Counted from the stretch's first letter, positions 8,283 through 17,451 are shown. The stretch is DNA of 64,000 bases from an uncultured Dehalococcoidia bacterium (GCA_951812795.1 OX638325.1:2504277-2568276); one strand, 5' to 3'. The notes: generated from the sequence alone by a model not told the origin. Numbers and translations are program-made.

Positions 8283-8436
8283 GGAACCACATCGAGAAAG
8301 TTGTCAACCGTTCGCGTTGATTTTTTGGATGAGTGCGGTTGCCTCCAACCCGCCATCCTTTGGGATCTGTAACTATCCGTGAGGTTCGCCATTTGCGAAC
8401 CGGACGTTTGTCGGGTGATGGTAGTCTGAGCTTGTA

Positions 8437-9360
8437 ATGACTGCTCTTGAAACTGCTCTTCCGATTCGCTCACTCGTCGAAGAAACGGCACAAATTATCC
8501 ACGGCGATGCCTTTGCTTGGTTAGAGAAAGCGCGACCGAACTCGATCCACGCGGTGGTGACGGATCCGCCCTACGGGTTGATCGAATACACACCGCGTGA
8601 AATTGAGAAGCTCCGCAGTGGTCGAGGAGGCGTTTGGCGCATCCCACCTGCGTTTGACAACGCCGTCCGAAAACCATTGCCTCGGTTCACGGTACTCAAG
8701 GATGGCGACAAGGAGCGCCTCGAGCAGTTTTTCGACCACCTTGCAAATCTGCTGATGCCGGTGTTGGTGCCAGGTGCGCATGTTTTCATCGCCACTAACC
8801 CATTAGTTTCCCATTTCGTGTATCTCCCATTCATTCGAGCCGGTTTTGAGAAGCGTGGGGAGATCGTCAGAGTTGTGCAAACGCTACGAGGCGGAGATCG
8901 ACCAAAAAACGCACACGAGGAATTCGATTCAGTCTCGGTGATGCCTCGCTCTTGTTGGGAACCTTGGGGATTGTTCCGCAAACCGTGTGAAGGACGTGTT
9001 CAAGATAATCTCCGCAAATGGAAGACCGGGGGGTTGATGCGTCTGTCCGATTCGGAACCGTTTCGCGACCTCATCTACTCGTCTCCCGCCAGAGGATTTG
9101 AAAAACAAGCAGCGCCGCACCCTTCACTGAAACCTCAAGATTTCATGCGACAGATAGTGCGAGCATCCCTACCGCTGAGCGAAGGATCGATTTTGGACCC
9201 GTTCATGGGTTCGGGTTCAACTGTCGCGGCCGCTACATCATGCGGGCTCGACAGCATCGGGATCGAAATCGACTCGGAGTACTTCGAACTCGCAAAATCC
9301 GCGATTCCACAACTCGCCATGTACGAACCCAAAAGGACAAGACAAATTGGATCGGGATGA
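8437..9360 (+). CDS. DNA methyltransferase, N6-adenine or N4-cytosine class beta
   Basis: 307 residues. The catalytic motif IV, TDPPYG, is at residues 42-47, and the S-adenosylmethionine-binding motif I, LDPFMGSGST, is near residue 253 at the C-terminal end. This order is the beta class of amino-methyltransferases. DPPY is the usual adenine-N6 form, but some N4-cytosine enzymes share it. The region between, with a variable middle from about 60 to 230, should hold the target recognition domain. ATG start with no obvious ribosome site. The next gene starts inside its 3' end (14-base overlap), which ties the two together as a probable restriction-modification pair. Recognition sequence unknown. 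Confidence 0.9.
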   Translation: MTALETALPIRSLVEETAQIIHGDAFAWLEKARPNSIHAVVTDPPYGLIEYTPREIEKLRSGRGGVWRIPPAFDNAVRKPLPRFTVLKDGDKERLEQFFDHLANLLMPVLVPGAHVFIATNPLVSHFVYLPFIRAGFEKRGEIVRVVQTLRGGDRPKNAHEEFDSVSVMPRSCWEPWGLFRKPCEGRVQDNLRKWKTGGLMRLSDSEPFRDLIYSSPARGFEKQAAPHPSLKPQDFMRQIVRASLPLSEGSILDPFMGSGSTVAAATSCGLDSIGIEIDSEYFELAKSAIPQLAMYEPKRTRQIGSG

Positions 9361-9955
9361 ATGGTTCGATTTGTCTTTGCCCTTGCCACCCGGCTTGACG
9401 GTATCGGCGATCCGAAGAGCGGTCGATTACATCGAGCGAGAACTCTCCGAATTGGTCGACATCTACCACGAACAGATGAACGTGTTCAGCGCTATCGTCG
9501 GGATTTACGGAACCAAAGCGCTAGATTCTGTCAGCAACTACGAAAAACATCGAAACGTCGACACTGCGCAACAACGGTTTCCCGATTTGATTCGGCGTGG
9601 GTCCGGCCCCGACCCCTTTCCTGATGATTCGTTAGAGAGTAAAGCAAGCAAACGACCATGGGCCGTCCAATCCCACTACAATCACCCCGGTTGGTACATC
9701 ATATGGCGATATCTGGTCGACTCGACTGAGTCGCTAGAGGCGGGCAAACCTGTCATCGTGTGGCGAGTGGACATTGCATTTGTTGAGGAATCGGATTGGA
9801 AATACGAATCGAGCCGCGCAGGACCCGAACAGGGAGGCAGAACCCACACGTTCGGCTTGCACCGACCGGCGACGAAACTACGCGGCAAAGCGGTTTATAA
9901 GCGTGCCGACGTGGTTCTTTCCGGTGGTAAACCCATCCCCGTTAATGGGGATTAA
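9347..9955 (+). CDS. Unrecognised protein coupled to the methyltransferase; candidate restriction endonuclease
   Basis: 202 residues, start ATG (MDRDEWFDLSLPLPPGL) lying inside the methyltransferase 3' end, which implies translational coupling. I do not recognise the family. Features seen: an N-terminal helical part (residues 20-60), a Trp/Tyr-rich core (NHPGWYIIWRYLVDS), then IVWRVDIAFVEESDWKYE, where an Asp followed ten residues later by D-x-K could be a PD-(D/E)xK type nuclease site, then GGRTHTFGLHRPATKLRGKAVYKRADVVL with several basic residues. A nuclease role is inferred from position only; it could also be a control or specificity protein. It converges with the next gene, overlapping it by 4 bases. 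Confidence 0.8.
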   Translation: MDRDEWFDLSLPLPPGLTVSAIRRAVDYIERELSELVDIYHEQMNVFSAIVGIYGTKALDSVSNYEKHRNVDTAQQRFPDLIRRGSGPDPFPDDSLESKASKRPWAVQSHYNHPGWYIIWRYLVDSTESLEAGKPVIVWRVDIAFVEESDWKYESSRAGPEQGGRTHTFGLHRPATKLRGKAVYKRADVVLSGGKPIPVNGD

Positions 9956-11127
9956 CCCACCAACCAACCCGCCTCTTCCTTCGCAGGCGGCACAATGAAC
10001 CTTCCCGCCCCTTCCCGCCTGGGAAACGGATTCCGTCGTCGTCGTTCCGGCTCCGGCGGATTTGCCTGCAGCCGCGCTAACGCGTCCTCGTCAATCGAAA
10101 TACCCAGACCCGGCTCGTCGGACAGCTGAATGAAGCCGTCCTCGATTGTGTGGTTGAAGTTGATGCACTGTTCGCGACCCGGGTCTACGACCTCCATGAT
10201 CATGTGGTTGGGGAGAGCTGCGGCGAGGTGTGCGGCGTAATTTGCTTGGCAGTTCATCATCGTGACTGGCAACTCATACGCGTAGCAGAGGTTGGCCACC
10301 TGCCTGCACCCGGTGAAACCGCTGTGACCGGCGCTGATGTTGACAACGTCGACGGCTTGTTGGGATACGAGGGGGTAGAAATCGCCGATGTGGTTGAGGT
10401 TTTCGCCGGAAGCTACAGCTGCAGAGATGTTGCGTGAGACCTGTCGGAGGCCGTCGAAGTCCCAGCGTCGGGCGGGTTCTTCTGCCCAGGTGATGTCGAA
10501 GTCTTCTTCGATGCGTTGGATGCGGATGATCGCTTCTTTGGCCGACCAGTATTCGTTGCTGTCGATCAGTAGCCGAGGCCGATCGGAGCCGACGCTCAGC
10601 GCTTCCTGCATGATGCCGATACGCCGGAGGTCAGTCTTCATGTCGAGTCCGACTTTGAGCTTGCCACCGTCGACACCGTGCTCGGCCATTCGGCGATAAA
10701 AGGCGAAGATTGCGTCGTCGTCGAGGCAGAGGTCGATGCCGCTGGCGTAGGCCTTTGTCATTCCTTCACGCGCGCCAAAGGTCTGCCACAATGGTTCGTC
10801 AGCGATCTTGGCTTTCAGGTCCCAGAGGGCAGTGTCGATGGCGTTGATCGCGCCGTTCATCTCGCCTTCGTTTCCGCCCTTGAATACGAAGTCGACGAGC
10901 CGCATCCACAGTCCGACGACGGATCGAGGGTCTTCGCCTTCAATCAGGTGGAAAAGACGCCCCACAGCCGGATTGCCGCCGGGTGCGACGCCGGTTATTC
11001 CTTCGTCGGTCTCGATCCAAAGGACCGAACCGCCGGCGATGTCCTCGCCGACCACTCCGTTGGCATCGCCGATGGGGCGGTCCATTTTCATCTCGTATTG
11101 TTCTACGCGGTATCCGGTGATTTTCAT
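9952..11127 (-). CDS. Enolase-superfamily enzyme, K-x-K (muconate lactonising/racemase) type, copy A
   Basis: 391 residues from the ATG of MKITGYRVEQ; the frame is open to 11187, but the shared MKIT start of the neighbour supports 11127. Barrel residues: K156-x-K158 in GKLKVG, D189 and N191 in IDSNEYW, E216 in WAEEPARRWD and E242 in ASGENL. This is the mandelate racemase/MLE type of site with Lys-x-Lys on one face, unlike the D-x-H genes at 3.4-7.2 kb. The other-face base is probably within NISAGHSGFTG. It may be an acid-sugar dehydratase or a racemase. Downstream partner of 11263-12489, separated by a 135-base spacer with a hairpin. Confidence 0.88.
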   Translation of the reverse strand: MKITGYRVEQYEMKMDRPIGDANGVVGEDIAGGSVLWIETDEGITGVAPGGNPAVGRLFHLIEGEDPRSVVGLWMRLVDFVFKGGNEGEMNGAINAIDTALWDLKAKIADEPLWQTFGAREGMTKAYASGIDLCLDDDAIFAFYRRMAEHGVDGGKLKVGLDMKTDLRRIGIMQEALSVGSDRPRLLIDSNEYWSAKEAIIRIQRIEEDFDITWAEEPARRWDFDGLRQVSRNISAAVASGENLNHIGDFYPLVSQQAVDVVNISAGHSGFTGCRQVANLCYAYELPVTMMNCQANYAAHLAAALPNHMIMEVVDPGREQCINFNHTIEDGFIQLSDEPGLGISIDEDALARLQANPPEPERRRRNPFPRREGAGRFIVPPAKEEAGWLVG

Positions 11128-11207
11128 GGTGTTCTTGGTTCCGGGATTGGTTAGTTTCGATTGTGTTTCGGGCACCCCCTGCGCCATCGCTTCGTAACCC
11201 CTTCTTA

Positions 11208-11256
11208 ATCTCCCCCTGAGAGGGGGAGGGTGGAATAGGAGCTTCGCGAAGGGGAC
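11208..11256. repeat. Intergenic hairpin between the two K-x-K genes
   Basis: CTCCCCCT-GAG-AGGGGGAG forms a short GC-rich stem, and a second small one (CTTCGCGAAG) follows. Similar short hairpins with CCCCCT arms recur in other spacers of this window, for example near 46081. It may weaken transcription from the upstream gene into copy A. Confidence 0.5.
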
Positions 11257-11262
11257 GGGAGG

Positions 11263-12489
11263 TCAATATGCGTGGCGGCCTTCGGACTGTCCGGTGATGC
11301 CGCGTACGGCTTCTGCTTTTTCCTCTTCGGTTGGCGGAACTTCATACAGTCCGGCGCCGGGGCGACGTCCGAACGGGCTCGGGCCGGCACCGGGCGGGAT
11401 CGCGTCGACCTGTGCTTTCGCCATCTCCTCGTGGTCGATTTCGATGCCGAGTCCGGGTTTGTCGCCAAGGATGGCTTGTCCGTTCTCGAACGTGATGTCG
11501 ATCGAGGCGACGCGATTTTCGGATGCTGCGTTGCCCACTTCGATGGTGACGTAGTTGGGAATCACGGTTGCGAGGTGGGCGTGGTGGTGTCCGGCAGAAC
11601 CGCCGAGGGTGACCGGCAGATTGAAGCCGTGCGCGGCATCAGCGATCTGGAGAGCGCAGGTGATGCCGGTCATTCCGGAGCCGACTTGGATTATGTCGGC
11701 GGAGCGGTTGTGGAAGTACGGGAGGAAATCACCTAGCGTGTCGAGGTTTTCGCCAGCGCAGACGGGAGTTTTGATCGCGTCGCAAATACGGCGAAGACCG
11801 AGGAAATCCCAACGGCGCGCCGGTTCTTCGATCCACATGAGATCGAACTGCTCTTCCATCTCGCGGACTTTGCGGATGGCTTGTTTCGGCGACCAGTATT
11901 CGTTGGCATCGACCACAAGACTGGGTTCGTCGGTGTTAATGCTTAGCGCATCCTTCATGATGCCGATACGACGGAGATCGAAGTCTTGGTCGAGTCCGAC
12001 TTTGAGCTTTCCGTCTTTGAACCCGTAGTCCTCGGCCATCCCGCGGTAGAAATCGAAGATCTCTTCGTCGGAAAGCGGCATGTCGAGGCCGCTGGCATAG
12101 GCGTTGATTGGCTGCTTAACTCCGCCGAGGGTTTTCCATAGCGGCTCGTCGTTGGATTTCGCCTTTAGATCCCACAATGCGATGTCGAGAGCGGAGATGG
12201 CGTCGTTAGCGATGCCGTCGTGCCCGCCCTTGAAGTGCTTGTTGACCATTCGCTGCCAGAGGCCGGTGACGCGTCGCGGGTCTTGTCCGATGAGTACGCC
12301 CTCGACCAGCGAGTTGATGATGCCGATGGCACCGCCGCCGCCCATAGAGATTCCGGTGAGTTCGGTGTCCGTGTGGAGCTCGATTACGCAGCCACTCGCG
12401 CGGGCGCGGCCCATCGGAGAGTTGGCGTCGCCCATCCGGCGGGGCATCGGGTACTGGAAGAGCGCAGAGGATACGCCGGTGATCTTCAT
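11263..12489 (-). CDS. Enolase-superfamily enzyme, K-x-K (muconate lactonising/racemase) type, copy B
   Basis: 408 residues from the ATG of MKITGVSSALFQYPMP; an open extension to 12603 looks non-coding. It shares with copy A the GKLKVGLD (K-x-K), VDANEYWSPKQAI, WIEEPARRWDF and CAGENLDTLGDF blocks, so the magnesium ligands and Lys base are kept. After the barrel it has a tail of about 35 residues (PPGAGPSPFGRRPGAGLYEVPPTEEEKAEAVRG), similar in kind to copy A's tail. The pair probably arose by duplication and may work on related substrates or on opposite isomers. First gene of a two-gene minus-strand unit. Confidence 0.88.
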   Translation of the reverse strand: MKITGVSSALFQYPMPRRMGDANSPMGRARASGCVIELHTDTELTGISMGGGGAIGIINSLVEGVLIGQDPRRVTGLWQRMVNKHFKGGHDGIANDAISALDIALWDLKAKSNDEPLWKTLGGVKQPINAYASGLDMPLSDEEIFDFYRGMAEDYGFKDGKLKVGLDQDFDLRRIGIMKDALSINTDEPSLVVDANEYWSPKQAIRKVREMEEQFDLMWIEEPARRWDFLGLRRICDAIKTPVCAGENLDTLGDFLPYFHNRSADIIQVGSGMTGITCALQIADAAHGFNLPVTLGGSAGHHHAHLATVIPNYVTIEVGNAASENRVASIDITFENGQAILGDKPGLGIEIDHEEMAKAQVDAIPPGAGPSPFGRRPGAGLYEVPPTEEEKAEAVRGITGQSEGRHAY

Positions 12490-12734
12490 TTCGACCTTTC
12501 GATATTGGCTCTTAACGTTCGGCAGAACCGCCAAATGGGAAACAGATCCCAAAGGGGTCACGTCAAGCGTTGATTCTTGCACACTTTCGAAGCGCAATGT
12601 CAACCAAACGACGAGTATTTACGTATCAAGGGTGTGCGGTGGCCCAACGCAAGGGCGATGAGGTCTTGTCCGTTAAAATCAGAACGTCAACTAGCCGCTG
12701 CGTCGGCTTAGTGTCGTTTCGCCGAAATACAGGC

Positions 12735-14915
12735 ATGTTCAACACACTTCCAAACCACACGCTGTCAACAGTGCTCGCGTTCATTGCGCTTGTCGGGATA
12801 GTGGTTTTCGCGTCCGGAAACGCGCGCGTCGCGGAGGCGCAAAGCGGACTGCAGGACAAGCTCGGTTTCACGTTGGTTGCGTTCGACACTTCGCTATTGA
12901 ATGTTGAGGACATCGAGGCCGCTGGGCTGGCTGCGAGGATGGTGTTGTCGAATGCCGACGAGGGTCTGATCTTGGTGGGTCAGTACGCGGATCACGCACA
13001 AGTCCCGCAGACCTTTGCTACCGGCGATCTGGCAAAGAACGCGGTCGACGAAGCGATCGAGGCGATGAAAACGCGGCTCGGTGACGACTCAACGCCCGCC
13101 GATCTTTCCGAAATGCTCGAAAGTTACGAGTCTTTCGTCGCGCAGCTTGGTGAGAATGGGAAGCTGTACATCCTTTCGGCCGGGGGATTCACGTTTCACG
13201 AGTCTTCAGGTGTTGGTGGACTCGAATCCGTGGCATCAAAACTCGCGGCTGGTGGCGTCACAATTGACACGATCTCATTGGCGACTACACCATCGACGGA
13301 CCGCGACGTTCTTTCACGGATAAGTTCAGCGGGTGGCGGTAGCGCATACGATCTTGGCTTCTTGGACGGTGTTCTCGAGTTCATCAATGGCGAGTTGGGT
13401 GTCGTGTTGACCCCTACTTTGCAGACCGACTCGCTAGGCAGCGCAGGAGAAACCATCGACGTCGGAGTACCTCCTCATTCGTCGTATCTCGTGGCAGGTT
13501 ACTCGTTCGAGGACCCTGAAACTCTCAACGTGATTAGGCAACCGAACGGACAGGAAATCTCGGATACCGTCGGTTCGGTAAATGCATTCTCGATTTCTGG
13601 AATGAAGTTCTTTACGGTTCAGAACCCTCAACCCGGTGTGTGGTCGTTGAAATCCGCGGTCGGTTCGGGTCCCTTGACAATCTATAGCGACGTGGTCAAC
13701 AACCTGAGCGTCGTGATGCAAACGCAGCCACCGTTTCCGATCGGTGAGCCGTTCGTATTGACCGTCGATGCCCGGTCCGGTGAATCTCCGTTGATCGACT
13801 CCTCAGCTTTAGTCGACGCCTTCATCACGGGGCCGGACGGCGCCGAGCTCGCTTATGTGTTGAACGATTTGGGCGAGGATGGTGATGAGTTTGGCGAGGA
13901 TGGGGTGTTCTCGGCTACGGTAGCGGCACAGGAGTTGGTTGGCGTGAGCAATGTCAGGTTCAGCATGCGATGGCCGAATCTTGCGCCGACAATCGACGGC
14001 GACGGCGTGTTCGTAGTCGAAACGTTTCCCACGATCGAGATCGAGATCGCGGGCGATGGAACTGTGGTTGACGGCGCGAGGTCGCATTTAGCGACTGTCG
14101 ACCTGAAGTTCGCGGACGCCGCCTTCTTGGCCGACCAAGGCGATATCGAGGTGTCAATCGTCAACTCTGCCGATGGCATGGCCGTGGAAATCGAACTTGA
14201 ACCGACGGAGATTGTCGACGAGAAGATCTACCAGGTGAAGGTTTTCGGTGCATTGACGTTGGACGGTGACTACGTCGTGAACGCCAAGTTGAACAGCACT
14301 CACCTTGAGCGGCAGTTCGAGGTTGCAGCTGTTGAACAGACGACCAGCATCGAAGTGACTAATCCGGTTTCGATACCGTTGCTGACCGGGATCGGTGTAG
14401 TCGCGTTTGTCGGTTTCCTGATTATCTTGCTGTTGTTGAGGGCATTGTTCCAATCGACACCATACGGGTCTCTCTACCGGGTCGATTCGCAAGGCGAACG
14501 TGAGTTGGTGGCGAATTTCCGCGAACACAATCGCTCGCCTTGGGACTGGTTGATGAACAAACCAATCGTTCCCGCGGCGGCGATGCCCGGCGTGCCCTTG
14601 CTCGGTGGAAGGTTCCTGTTTAACCGTAGAGGGATCGCCTTTAGATATCGTCCAGATTCGGATGGTTTGCTTAGAATGACGATCCGCGGCGAACCATTGC
14701 AACCGGGGGAGACCCCAATCCTCGATGGTGAGGAATTCCAGATCGGCTCAGAATCGTTCGTGTTTGATAGAGCCGCGATCGGCGAGGGCGTGCGTATTTC
14801 CGAACGATTAACCAGTTCGCAACGGGCGCGCCACGAAGACCTCGATGATTTCGCATTGGACCCCATGACTTGGGACGCGCCTTCGAGCGCGCGACCTACG
14901 CGACGGCATTACTGA
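12735..14915 (+). CDS. Secreted/membrane vWA-like protein with one transmembrane helix and cytoplasmic tail
   Basis: 726 residues from the ATG of MFNTLPNHTL, chosen because a classic signal peptide follows (hydrophobic core AFIALVGIVVFASG, cleavage near AEAQ, residue 36); the frame is open upstream to 12570. Residues about 40-225 look like a von Willebrand A fold: GFTLVAFDTS at the first strand, GENGKLYILSAGG in the middle and GVTIDTISLA...ISSAGGGSAYDLG at the end. The metal site is incomplete (FDTSLL instead of DxSxS). Residues 230-540 are beta-rich repeats. A transmembrane helix (about 546-571) is followed by a 155-residue cytoplasmic part. Possibly a sensor or adhesion protein; function unknown. 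Confidence 0.78.
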   Translation: MFNTLPNHTLSTVLAFIALVGIVVFASGNARVAEAQSGLQDKLGFTLVAFDTSLLNVEDIEAAGLAARMVLSNADEGLILVGQYADHAQVPQTFATGDLAKNAVDEAIEAMKTRLGDDSTPADLSEMLESYESFVAQLGENGKLYILSAGGFTFHESSGVGGLESVASKLAAGGVTIDTISLATTPSTDRDVLSRISSAGGGSAYDLGFLDGVLEFINGELGVVLTPTLQTDSLGSAGETIDVGVPPHSSYLVAGYSFEDPETLNVIRQPNGQEISDTVGSVNAFSISGMKFFTVQNPQPGVWSLKSAVGSGPLTIYSDVVNNLSVVMQTQPPFPIGEPFVLTVDARSGESPLIDSSALVDAFITGPDGAELAYVLNDLGEDGDEFGEDGVFSATVAAQELVGVSNVRFSMRWPNLAPTIDGDGVFVVETFPTIEIEIAGDGTVVDGARSHLATVDLKFADAAFLADQGDIEVSIVNSADGMAVEIELEPTEIVDEKIYQVKVFGALTLDGDYVVNAKLNSTHLERQFEVAAVEQTTSIEVTNPVSIPLLTGIGVVAFVGFLIILLLLRALFQSTPYGSLYRVDSQGERELVANFREHNRSPWDWLMNKPIVPAAAMPGVPLLGGRFLFNRRGIAFRYRPDSDGLLRMTIRGEPLQPGETPILDGEEFQIGSESFVFDRAAIGEGVRISERLTSSQRARHEDLDDFALDPMTWDAPSSARPTRRHY

Positions 14916-15245
14916 TCGGCTGCTGAGATACCGACTTCCCCGATGACTTCGGTGCATCGCGTCGTATCGCGTTGTTGGATCGCCAATTCGGTTATTAGAC
15001 CGTCAATGATTCGCTCGAAAGCGGAGCATTAGCGGGTTCGGCGTCCTTGATGTCAAGAAGACATCGTCTTCGAGGAGCACCGATGCACGGCAGCCAATCC
15101 GTTCATCGTCGCAAGCAGGCCGGGTATCAAAAACAAAGCGAGTATGGGCCTGCTCGACGAACAAATACCCGTTCGCGGGAGAGTGCCTTCTGGTTTGTAA
15201 TCGTCGGGAAGGGCGAGCCGGGCGGAATGATTGGGCGAAACCGAT
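14916..15245. other. 330-base spacer with no supported gene
   Basis: No open frame with a credible start, ribosome site or family match is seen on either strand. On the minus strand a short hydrophobic run (LFLIPGLLATMNGLAAV) appears near 15090-15140 but ends quickly at stops; it may be a remnant of a membrane protein. The region borders the duplicated cyclophilin tail and may be rearrangement debris. Confidence 0.4.
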
Positions 15246-15449
15246 TTAATTCTTGTGAATCTCGACCGATTCCATCACGTCGCCTTGTTGGATGGCGAGG
15301 ACCACGTCCATGCCGCTGGTGACTTTGCCGAAGACGGCGTGGCAGGAGGTGCCTTGGACTTGGCAGGGCTTGAGCTGGCCGTCTACGTAGGGGTCTAGGT
15401 GGGGAGTTTCGGCATGGGTTACGAAGAACTGCGAGGTGTTGGTGTCCAA
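15246..15449 (-). pseudogene. Duplicated C-terminal fragment of the cyclophilin gene
   Basis: About 66 codons almost identical to the 3' end of the cyclophilin gene at 16852-17424: [20 protein letters not shown] through MESVEIHK, with only a few changes (S for N in KVTSGMD, last residue N for K). The homology breaks abruptly at about 15448, at the codon where the intact gene has NTNTSQ, and is replaced by unrelated sequence. The catalytic N-terminal half (HRV, QGG) is missing, so no working isomerase can be made. The LRR lipoprotein gene sits between this fragment and the intact gene. Confidence 0.85.
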
Positions 15450-15481
15450 GCTTTGTATTCGTAAATGGTTGTTACGAATGG

Positions 15482-16690
15482 CTATGGCACTGTACCGTCA
15501 TCATTGCAGAATGGCAACTCTAGGCTTGTGAAATCGTTGTTCCGGATATTGTGGAAGCCGCGAGGTTTGCAACCAGTGAAGCGATTGGTACCACCGATGT
15601 GAAGCTCATTCAAATGGGGCATGCGTCCTAACTCTTGAGGGATACTGCCTTCGAGATGATTGTCCCAAAGGCGTAGGATTATGAGATTGGTTAATCTTCC
15701 GAGCTCGGGGGGAATCCCGCCGCTGAGCTGATTGCTCTGGAGTTTCAAGGAATACAGATTCTCCAGATTGCCTAATGCAGGTGGAATCTGACCGCTCAGC
15801 ATATTTTGTCCGAGCCACATCACTTCGAGATTCGCGAGATTGCCCAACTGATAAGGTATCTTTCCAGTCAACTCATATCCGAGGGACAAAAGTCGCAACT
15901 CAGATAGATTCCCTAGTTCGGACGGTATCTCACCGCTTAAACCTGCCAGTCGCAACTCGACTACACGACCGGAGTTGTCAGTTTCGACACCGTACCAAAA
16001 ATCGACGGGTGTTGGTTCGCTTAGCCAGTGGCTACTGCGATGCCAACTCGGTCCATTTGTGGAGTTGTAGAGAGTGATGAGAGCGGCACGGTCAGCCCGG
16101 TGCCCGTCGGTCAATCCGCAAAACGGTAGTCCTAAATCAAACAAGTCGTGGCTTTCTGCCCAGAGGTTGCGAAAACCTTCAGGCATGCATCCCGAAAATT
16201 GATTGCTGCCTGCGAGGTACGCTATTACTAATTCAGGTGCGCTACCGAGGGCTTGGGGTAATTGGCCGTTCAACTGGTTATCGTGAAGATTCAAGATTTT
16301 CAATTTTGTCAAACTCGCTAATGCCGCTGGGATCGTGCCTTGTAGATTGTTTCCGTACAATCTGAGCGCGACAACGCGATCGTTCTCATCCGTATCGACG
16401 CCGTGCCATTCGCGTAGTGGTTTGTCACTGAGCCAGTTGGTGTTAATTATCCAGTTATCGCCGTCTGTTGAGTCGTAGAAGGCAGTAAGTGCCGCCCGGT
16501 CTGGGAATGAGGTAGGTGTCGGCGTACCTATTGGAGCAGGGGTTTCGGTGTAGGTCGGTTGTGGCGGAACAGCTGGCGCGTCGGTATAAGTTGGTGTTGG
16601 TTGGGCATGTTGGCAAGCGAAAAACGCGATGGCGAGCGCGAGGCTGAACGCTAACGCGGCTGCGAAATACGCCAGTTTAGATTGCGTCAT
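15482..16690 (-). CDS. Leucine-rich repeat lipoprotein
   Basis: 402 residues from the ATG of [12 protein letters not shown] lipoprotein signal with Cys at the end of ALAIAFFAC is followed by a Pro/Thr-rich linker ([23 protein letters not shown]), typical of surface lipoproteins. Two modules follow, each opening with DRAALxxxYxSTxGxxW and containing plant-type LRRs (GxIPxxLGNLxNLxxLxLxxNxLSG): about three in the first module and six in the second. Each module ends with a FTGC-type cap ([18 protein letters not shown]). Likely a protein-binding surface protein; the partner is unknown. An upstream ATG at 16744 is possible but would place the signal peptide 18 residues in. It lies between an intact cyclophilin gene and a duplicated piece of it. 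Confidence 0.85.
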   Translation of the reverse strand: MTQSKLAYFAAALAFSLALAIAFFACQHAQPTPTYTDAPAVPPQPTYTETPAPIGTPTPTSFPDRAALTAFYDSTDGDNWIINTNWLSDKPLREWHGVDTDENDRVVALRLYGNNLQGTIPAALASLTKLKILNLHDNQLNGQLPQALGSAPELVIAYLAGSNQFSGCMPEGFRNLWAESHDLFDLGLPFCGLTDGHRADRAALITLYNSTNGPSWHRSSHWLSEPTPVDFWYGVETDNSGRVVELRLAGLSGEIPSELGNLSELRLLSLGYELTGKIPYQLGNLANLEVMWLGQNMLSGQIPPALGNLENLYSLKLQSNQLSGGIPPELGRLTNLIILRLWDNHLEGSIPQELGRMPHLNELHIGGTNRFTGCKPRGFHNIRNNDFTSLELPFCNDDGTVP

Positions 16691-16851
16691 TAGTAGAGCC
16701 GATTTCGAGTAAAGATTCGAAAAGTCGGGTGATACGGCTCGCATAGCCTCCGAATCTACTGCTTGATCTGATTGGGGTTTGAAACTGTATGGGTGAAATT
16801 ATCTACCGCCGGTTCGGATTATCTGAGATCGAGACGCAGGGAGTTTGAGTG

Positions 16852-17424
16852 CTACTTCTTGTGAATCTCGACCGATTCCATCACGTCGCCTTGTTGGATG
16901 GCGAGGACCACGTCCATGCCGTTGGTGACTTTGCCGAAGACGGCGTGGCAGGAGGTGCCTTGGACTTGGCAGGGCTTGAGCTGGCCGTCGACGTAGGGGT
17001 CTAGGTGGGGAGTTTCGGCATGGGTTACGAAGAACTGCGAGGTGTTGGTGTTGAATCCTCGGTTCGCCATCGATAGGATGCCGGGCGCGTCGTGCTTCAT
17101 GTCGGGATGGAATGCATCGTCGAATTCGGCAGCTTGTTTGCCGTCGGCGTTGGTTCCGCCTTGGATGACGAAGCCGGCGATAACTCGGTGCCACGGAGAA
17201 TTGGTGTAGAAGCCGTCGTTAGCCAGATTGACGAAGTTTTCGACGTAAATGCCGGCGATGTCGTTGTAGAGATCGGCCTCGATGTCGCCTTTGTTGGTCT
17301 TGATGGTCACGGAGTAAGAGGCGTTTGGATCATAATCGCCACCGCCGCCACTGCTGCATGCACCGAAAAGTGCGACCGTGGTAGCACTTGCGATCAACGC
17401 CGAAGCCTTCAAGATATTCGTCAT
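16852..17424 (-). CDS. Cyclophilin-type peptidyl-prolyl isomerase, lipoprotein
   Basis: 190 residues: a lipoprotein signal (ALIASATTVALFGAC, then a Ser/Gly-rich SSGGGGDYD tether), followed by a single small bacterial cyclophilin domain. Active-site residues are present: WHRVIAGFVIQGG holds the catalytic Arg and Gln, and [10 protein letters not shown] the binding Phe. It probably speeds proline isomerisation in exported proteins outside the membrane. GGAGA lies about 9 bases before the ATG. Upstream is a perfect inverted repeat (17452-17475). Its last 66 codons are duplicated at 15246-15449. Confidence 0.92.
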   Translation of the reverse strand: MTNILKASALIASATTVALFGACSSGGGGDYDPNASYSVTIKTNKGDIEADLYNDIAGIYVENFVNLANDGFYTNSPWHRVIAGFVIQGGTNADGKQAAEFDDAFHPDMKHDAPGILSMANRGFNTNTSQFFVTHAETPHLDPYVDGQLKPCQVQGTSCHAVFGKVTNGMDVVLAIQQGDVMESVEIHKK

Positions 17425-17451
17425 GCGAATTGTCTCCTCGATCCATTCGAA

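Noticed and set aside
12570-12734. Longer N-terminus for the vWA-like protein
   Set aside because: The upstream codons are Arg/Ser-rich and would bury the signal peptide 55 residues inside.
15047-15322. 91-codon plus-strand frame overlapping the duplicated cyclophilin tail
   Set aside because: Arg/Ser-rich, no start context, and it runs antisense into the clear cyclophilin fragment.
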